Shown piece by piece: positions 61,884 to 64,000 of a stretch of DNA of 64,000 nt. Position 1 is the stretch's first letter. Each line of letters starts with the position of its first letter. A program made the translations under genes and the position numbers. Source of the DNA: Pseudomonas graminis (GTDB lineage Bacteria; Pseudomonadota; Gammaproteobacteria; Pseudomonadales; Pseudomonadaceae); assembly GCF_004364335.1 (NCBI RefSeq), contig NZ_SOCR01000001.1, positions 434,001-498,000 of the forward strand. The letters run 5' to 3'. The notes beneath the pieces were generated by a model that was not told the origin of the DNA, did not search any database, and worked only from the letters and a program-made list of their open reading frames with translations.

Positions 61884-63725
61884 TCAGGGCTGCCAGAGGG
61901 TCTGGGTGCCTTCGAGCTTGCGATCCAGAAAACTCGCCGCACTGATCAGCGCCAGATGACTGAGGGCTTGCGGCGTGTTGCCCAAATGGTGGCCGTGGGC
62001 ATCGAACTCCTCGGCATACAGACCCAGCGGGTTGGCGTAGCGCAGCAGCTGTTCAAACTCCAGATGCGCCTGCTCAACCCGCCCGGCGCGGGCCAGGCAC
62101 TCGACGTACCAGAAGGAGCAGGCAACAAATGCACCTTCCTCACCCTCAAGCCCATCCTGATGGTCATCGTCATTGCGGTAGCGGAACACCATGCCATCGC
62201 GCACCAGCGTTCGTTCGATAGCGTCCAGGGTCTTCAGCCATTTGGGATCACTGGCGCCAACGAAGCGCACCAGCGGCATCAGCAGCATCGACGCATCCAG
62301 GTTCTTGCTGCCCTTGTACTGAACGAAATGGCCCAGTTCGGCGTCCCAGAAGTTCTCCCAGATGTCGTCATGAATGGCCTGACGCGCCTTGTCCCAGCGA
62401 TCAAAAGGCGCCGGCAGCGAACGCTTCAACGACAACCGTATGGCCCGGTCCAGAGCGACCCAGCACATCAACCGTGAATGCAGAAAATGCTGATCGGCGC
62501 CACGCATTTCCCAGATCCCGACGTCCTTGCTGTTCCAGGTTTCGCACAGCTCGTTCACCAGCCGGGTGACGTGCTTCCAGCCCTCGTGGGAAATGGCCTC
62601 GCCGTACTTGTTGGCCAGGTACACCGCGTCGAGCAGCTCGCCGTAGATATCCAGCTGCGTCTGTTTGTAGGCCTCGTTGCCGATGCGCACGGGCGACGCG
62701 CCGCCGTAACCGCTGAGGTGATCCAGTTCTTCTTCGGGCAATTCTTCGCGGCCGTCCAGCGCGTAGAGAATCCCGAGCTTGTTGGCGTCTTCGCAGCAGT
62801 CGCCCATGCGCTCACGTACCCAGTGCATGAAGGCGTTGGCTTCTTCGGTGTAGCCCAGACGCATGAAGGCGTAGACGGTGAATGATGCGTCACGGATCCA
62901 GGTATAGCGGTAGTCCCAGTTGCGCTCGCCGCCCTCTTCTTCCGGCAGGCCGAAGGTCGCTGCAGCGACGATCCCGCCATGCTTGCGCGAAGTCAGCAGC
63001 TTGAGCGCCAGGGCCGAGCGATTGACCACTTCACGCCAGCGCCCGCGGTATTTGGAATGACGACTCCAGTGCTGCCAGTAGGTGACGGTGTTTTTCAGAT
63101 CGCAGTCGCAATTCGTCGCCTTGACCAGCGGATCGTCGGCGCCGCCGAGCATGAACTCGACCACATCGCCCTGTTTCATCTCGAACTCGGCCACCGCAGC
63201 CTGGCCCTCGAGCTTTAACTGGGTCGTTGCCGCCAGACGCATGGCAGGCTGGCCTTCGGCTTCAAAACAAACGTCCTCGCCGTCCATCTGCGCAGTGGTC
63301 TCAGCGCGGCTGTAATCGTGGCGCACCCGGCACAGCATGCGCACGGCGGTCTGGCCGTGGCGAACATGAATGCGGCGGATCAGGCGCGGCAGGTTGTCGA
63401 CTTCCGACGCAATGGGCATCAGGTCGGTGACTTCGACCACCGCGTCTTCGGCGATCCAGCGCGTCATCAGCACGTTGGTTTCCGGCAGATACAGCTGCTG
63501 GCGACGGGCGTCGGGGAGAATCGGCGCCAGTTGGAAAATCCCCGCATCAGGGGTGTCCAGCAGCGCGGTAAAGATGCTGGGGCTGTCGAAATCGGGCCAG
63601 CAGCAAAAGTCGATGCTGCCGGTGTCCGCCACTAGGGCGGCGCTGCGCATGTCGCCGATGATGCCGTGGTTTTCGATGGCGTTCTGCGGTTCCTGTTCAT
63701 CGGGGTTCGGGGTGTGGTCAGCCAT
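61884..63725 (-). CDS. Glycoside hydrolase family 15 protein (glucoamylase/trehalase-like)
   Basis: A 613-residue cytoplasmic GH15 enzyme. An N-terminal beta-sandwich (about 1-240) with GSIDFCCWPDFDSPSIFT is followed by an (alpha/alpha)6 barrel (about 250-600), with RNWDYRYTWIRDASFTVYAF near its start and EGAFVACSFWYVECLA carrying a likely catalytic Glu. It would cleave alpha-glucosides such as trehalose or maltodextrins. The gene start overlaps the downstream-coded SDR end by 8 bp and DUF2945 follows 25 bp after its stop; the three are one operon. The exact substrate cannot be told. Confidence 0.92.
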   Translation of the reverse strand: MADHTPNPDEQEPQNAIENHGIIGDMRSAALVADTGSIDFCCWPDFDSPSIFTALLDTPDAGIFQLAPILPDARRQQLYLPETNVLMTRWIAEDAVVEVTDLMPIASEVDNLPRLIRRIHVRHGQTAVRMLCRVRHDYSRAETTAQMDGEDVCFEAEGQPAMRLAATTQLKLEGQAAVAEFEMKQGDVVEFMLGGADDPLVKATNCDCDLKNTVTYWQHWSRHSKYRGRWREVVNRSALALKLLTSRKHGGIVAAATFGLPEEEGGERNWDYRYTWIRDASFTVYAFMRLGYTEEANAFMHWVRERMGDCCEDANKLGILYALDGREELPEEELDHLSGYGGASPVRIGNEAYKQTQLDIYGELLDAVYLANKYGEAISHEGWKHVTRLVNELCETWNSKDVGIWEMRGADQHFLHSRLMCWVALDRAIRLSLKRSLPAPFDRWDKARQAIHDDIWENFWDAELGHFVQYKGSKNLDASMLLMPLVRFVGASDPKWLKTLDAIERTLVRDGMVFRYRNDDDHQDGLEGEEGAFVACSFWYVECLARAGRVEQAHLEFEQLLRYANPLGLYAEEFDAHGHHLGNTPQALSHLALISAASFLDRKLEGTQTLWQP

Positions 63726-64000
63726 TGTTGCGGAACTCCGGATAGAGGCTCATCCCACCGTCGATGAACAGCGTCGTGCCATGCACATAGTCGGACGCAT
63801 CCGAGGCCAGCCAGACGATGGCGTTGGCCACGTCATCGGCCTCGCCCACGCGGCCGTACGGGATCAGCTCCAGCAATTTTTTCTCGGCGTCGCCGCTGGT
63901 GGCCTTGGTGTTGATGGCCGTGCGAATCGCCCCCGGCGCAATGCTGTTGACGCGAATGCGCTGCTCGCCCACCTCTTGGGCAATGCTGCGCATCAACAGA
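63718..64000 (-). CDS. C-terminal part of a short-chain dehydrogenase (glucose dehydrogenase-like)
   Basis: Only the final 94 residues are in the window; the gene continues past the right edge. The visible part has RVNSIAPGAIRTAIN, PYGRVGEADDVANAIVWLASD and DYVHGTTLFIDGGMSLYP, which is the C-terminal half of a classical SDR of the glucose/ribitol-dehydrogenase group. An in-frame ATG close to the edge is internal. It overlaps the GH15 start by 8 bp, so sugar metabolism is a likely theme. Confidence 0.88.
   Translation of the reverse strand, partial: LLMRSIAQEVGEQRIRVNSIAPGAIRTAINTKATSGDAEKKLLELIPYGRVGEADDVANAIVWLASDASDYVHGTTLFIDGGMSLYPEFRNNG

Overview
The window is a piece of a Pseudomonas chromosome, most likely from the fluorescens/syringae side of the genus; the species cannot be fixed from sequence alone. 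The clearest marks are the crfX-cmpX-sigX-oprF cluster, the major lipoprotein OprI, a complete 2-methylcitrate operon with acnD and prpF, the rlmL-rmf-pyrD group, and three families of Pseudomonas REP/REPIN hairpins in the gaps. GC content is high throughout. I saw no rRNA, tRNA, CRISPR array, transposase or prophage gene.

Layout. 1-7.7 kb: the end of a membrane protein, small secreted or hypothetical proteins, a periplasmic cupin, a nitrilase-family hydrolase, a CSS-motif/EAL cyclic-di-GMP phosphodiesterase, a RidA protein and rlmL. 8.2-9.6 kb: rmf and pyrD, sharing a terminator. 9.7-15.8 kb: nitrate assimilation control and uptake (nasS, nasT, nitrate transporter, PP2C-kinase fusion). Two leader RNAs here each look like a sigma-54 promoter, two hexaloop hairpins of the ANTAR-target type, and an overlapping terminator. 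15.9-20.5 kb: oprF, sigX, cmpX, crfX, a CorA/ZntB transporter and rraA. 20.7-25.2 kb: a hydrolase and the divergent pair ppsA and its regulator. 25.4-32.2 kb: prpR-prpB-prpC-acnD-prpF for propionate breakdown. 32.5-35.6 kb: a retropepsin / inactive transglutaminase-7TM / ATP-grasp trio whose chemistry is poorly known. 36.0-41.0 kb: a TonB receptor with ABC importer. 41.1-49.4 kb: pabB, cysH, cysB, a stress protein, a nucleotidase, a ketopantoate-reductase-like protein, a thioredoxin-like protein, DAHP synthase and a small acetyltransferase. 50.1-56.9 kb: oprI, an L,D-transpeptidase, two small proteins, tesA with a divergent YbbA/YbbP-type export system, and greB. 57.0-64.0 kb: a frameshifted GlxA-type regulator, acetyltransferase, small proteins, a DUF2938 membrane protein, an SDR, a DUF2945 protein, a GH15 glucosidase and the end of another SDR.

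How the parts fit. The nitrate block is the most interesting. NasS and NasT form a nitrate-responsive antitermination pair, and their RNA targets can be recognised both before the transporter gene and before nasS itself. This suggests that the regulators control their own synthesis. The reductase genes that normally follow the kinase gene in Pseudomonas are missing at this locus: the kinase gene runs straight into a terminator and then oprF. A tandem triplication of a two-REPIN unit separates nasT from the transporter leader.

All gene functions are inferred from recognised motifs and gene order. No database search was run.
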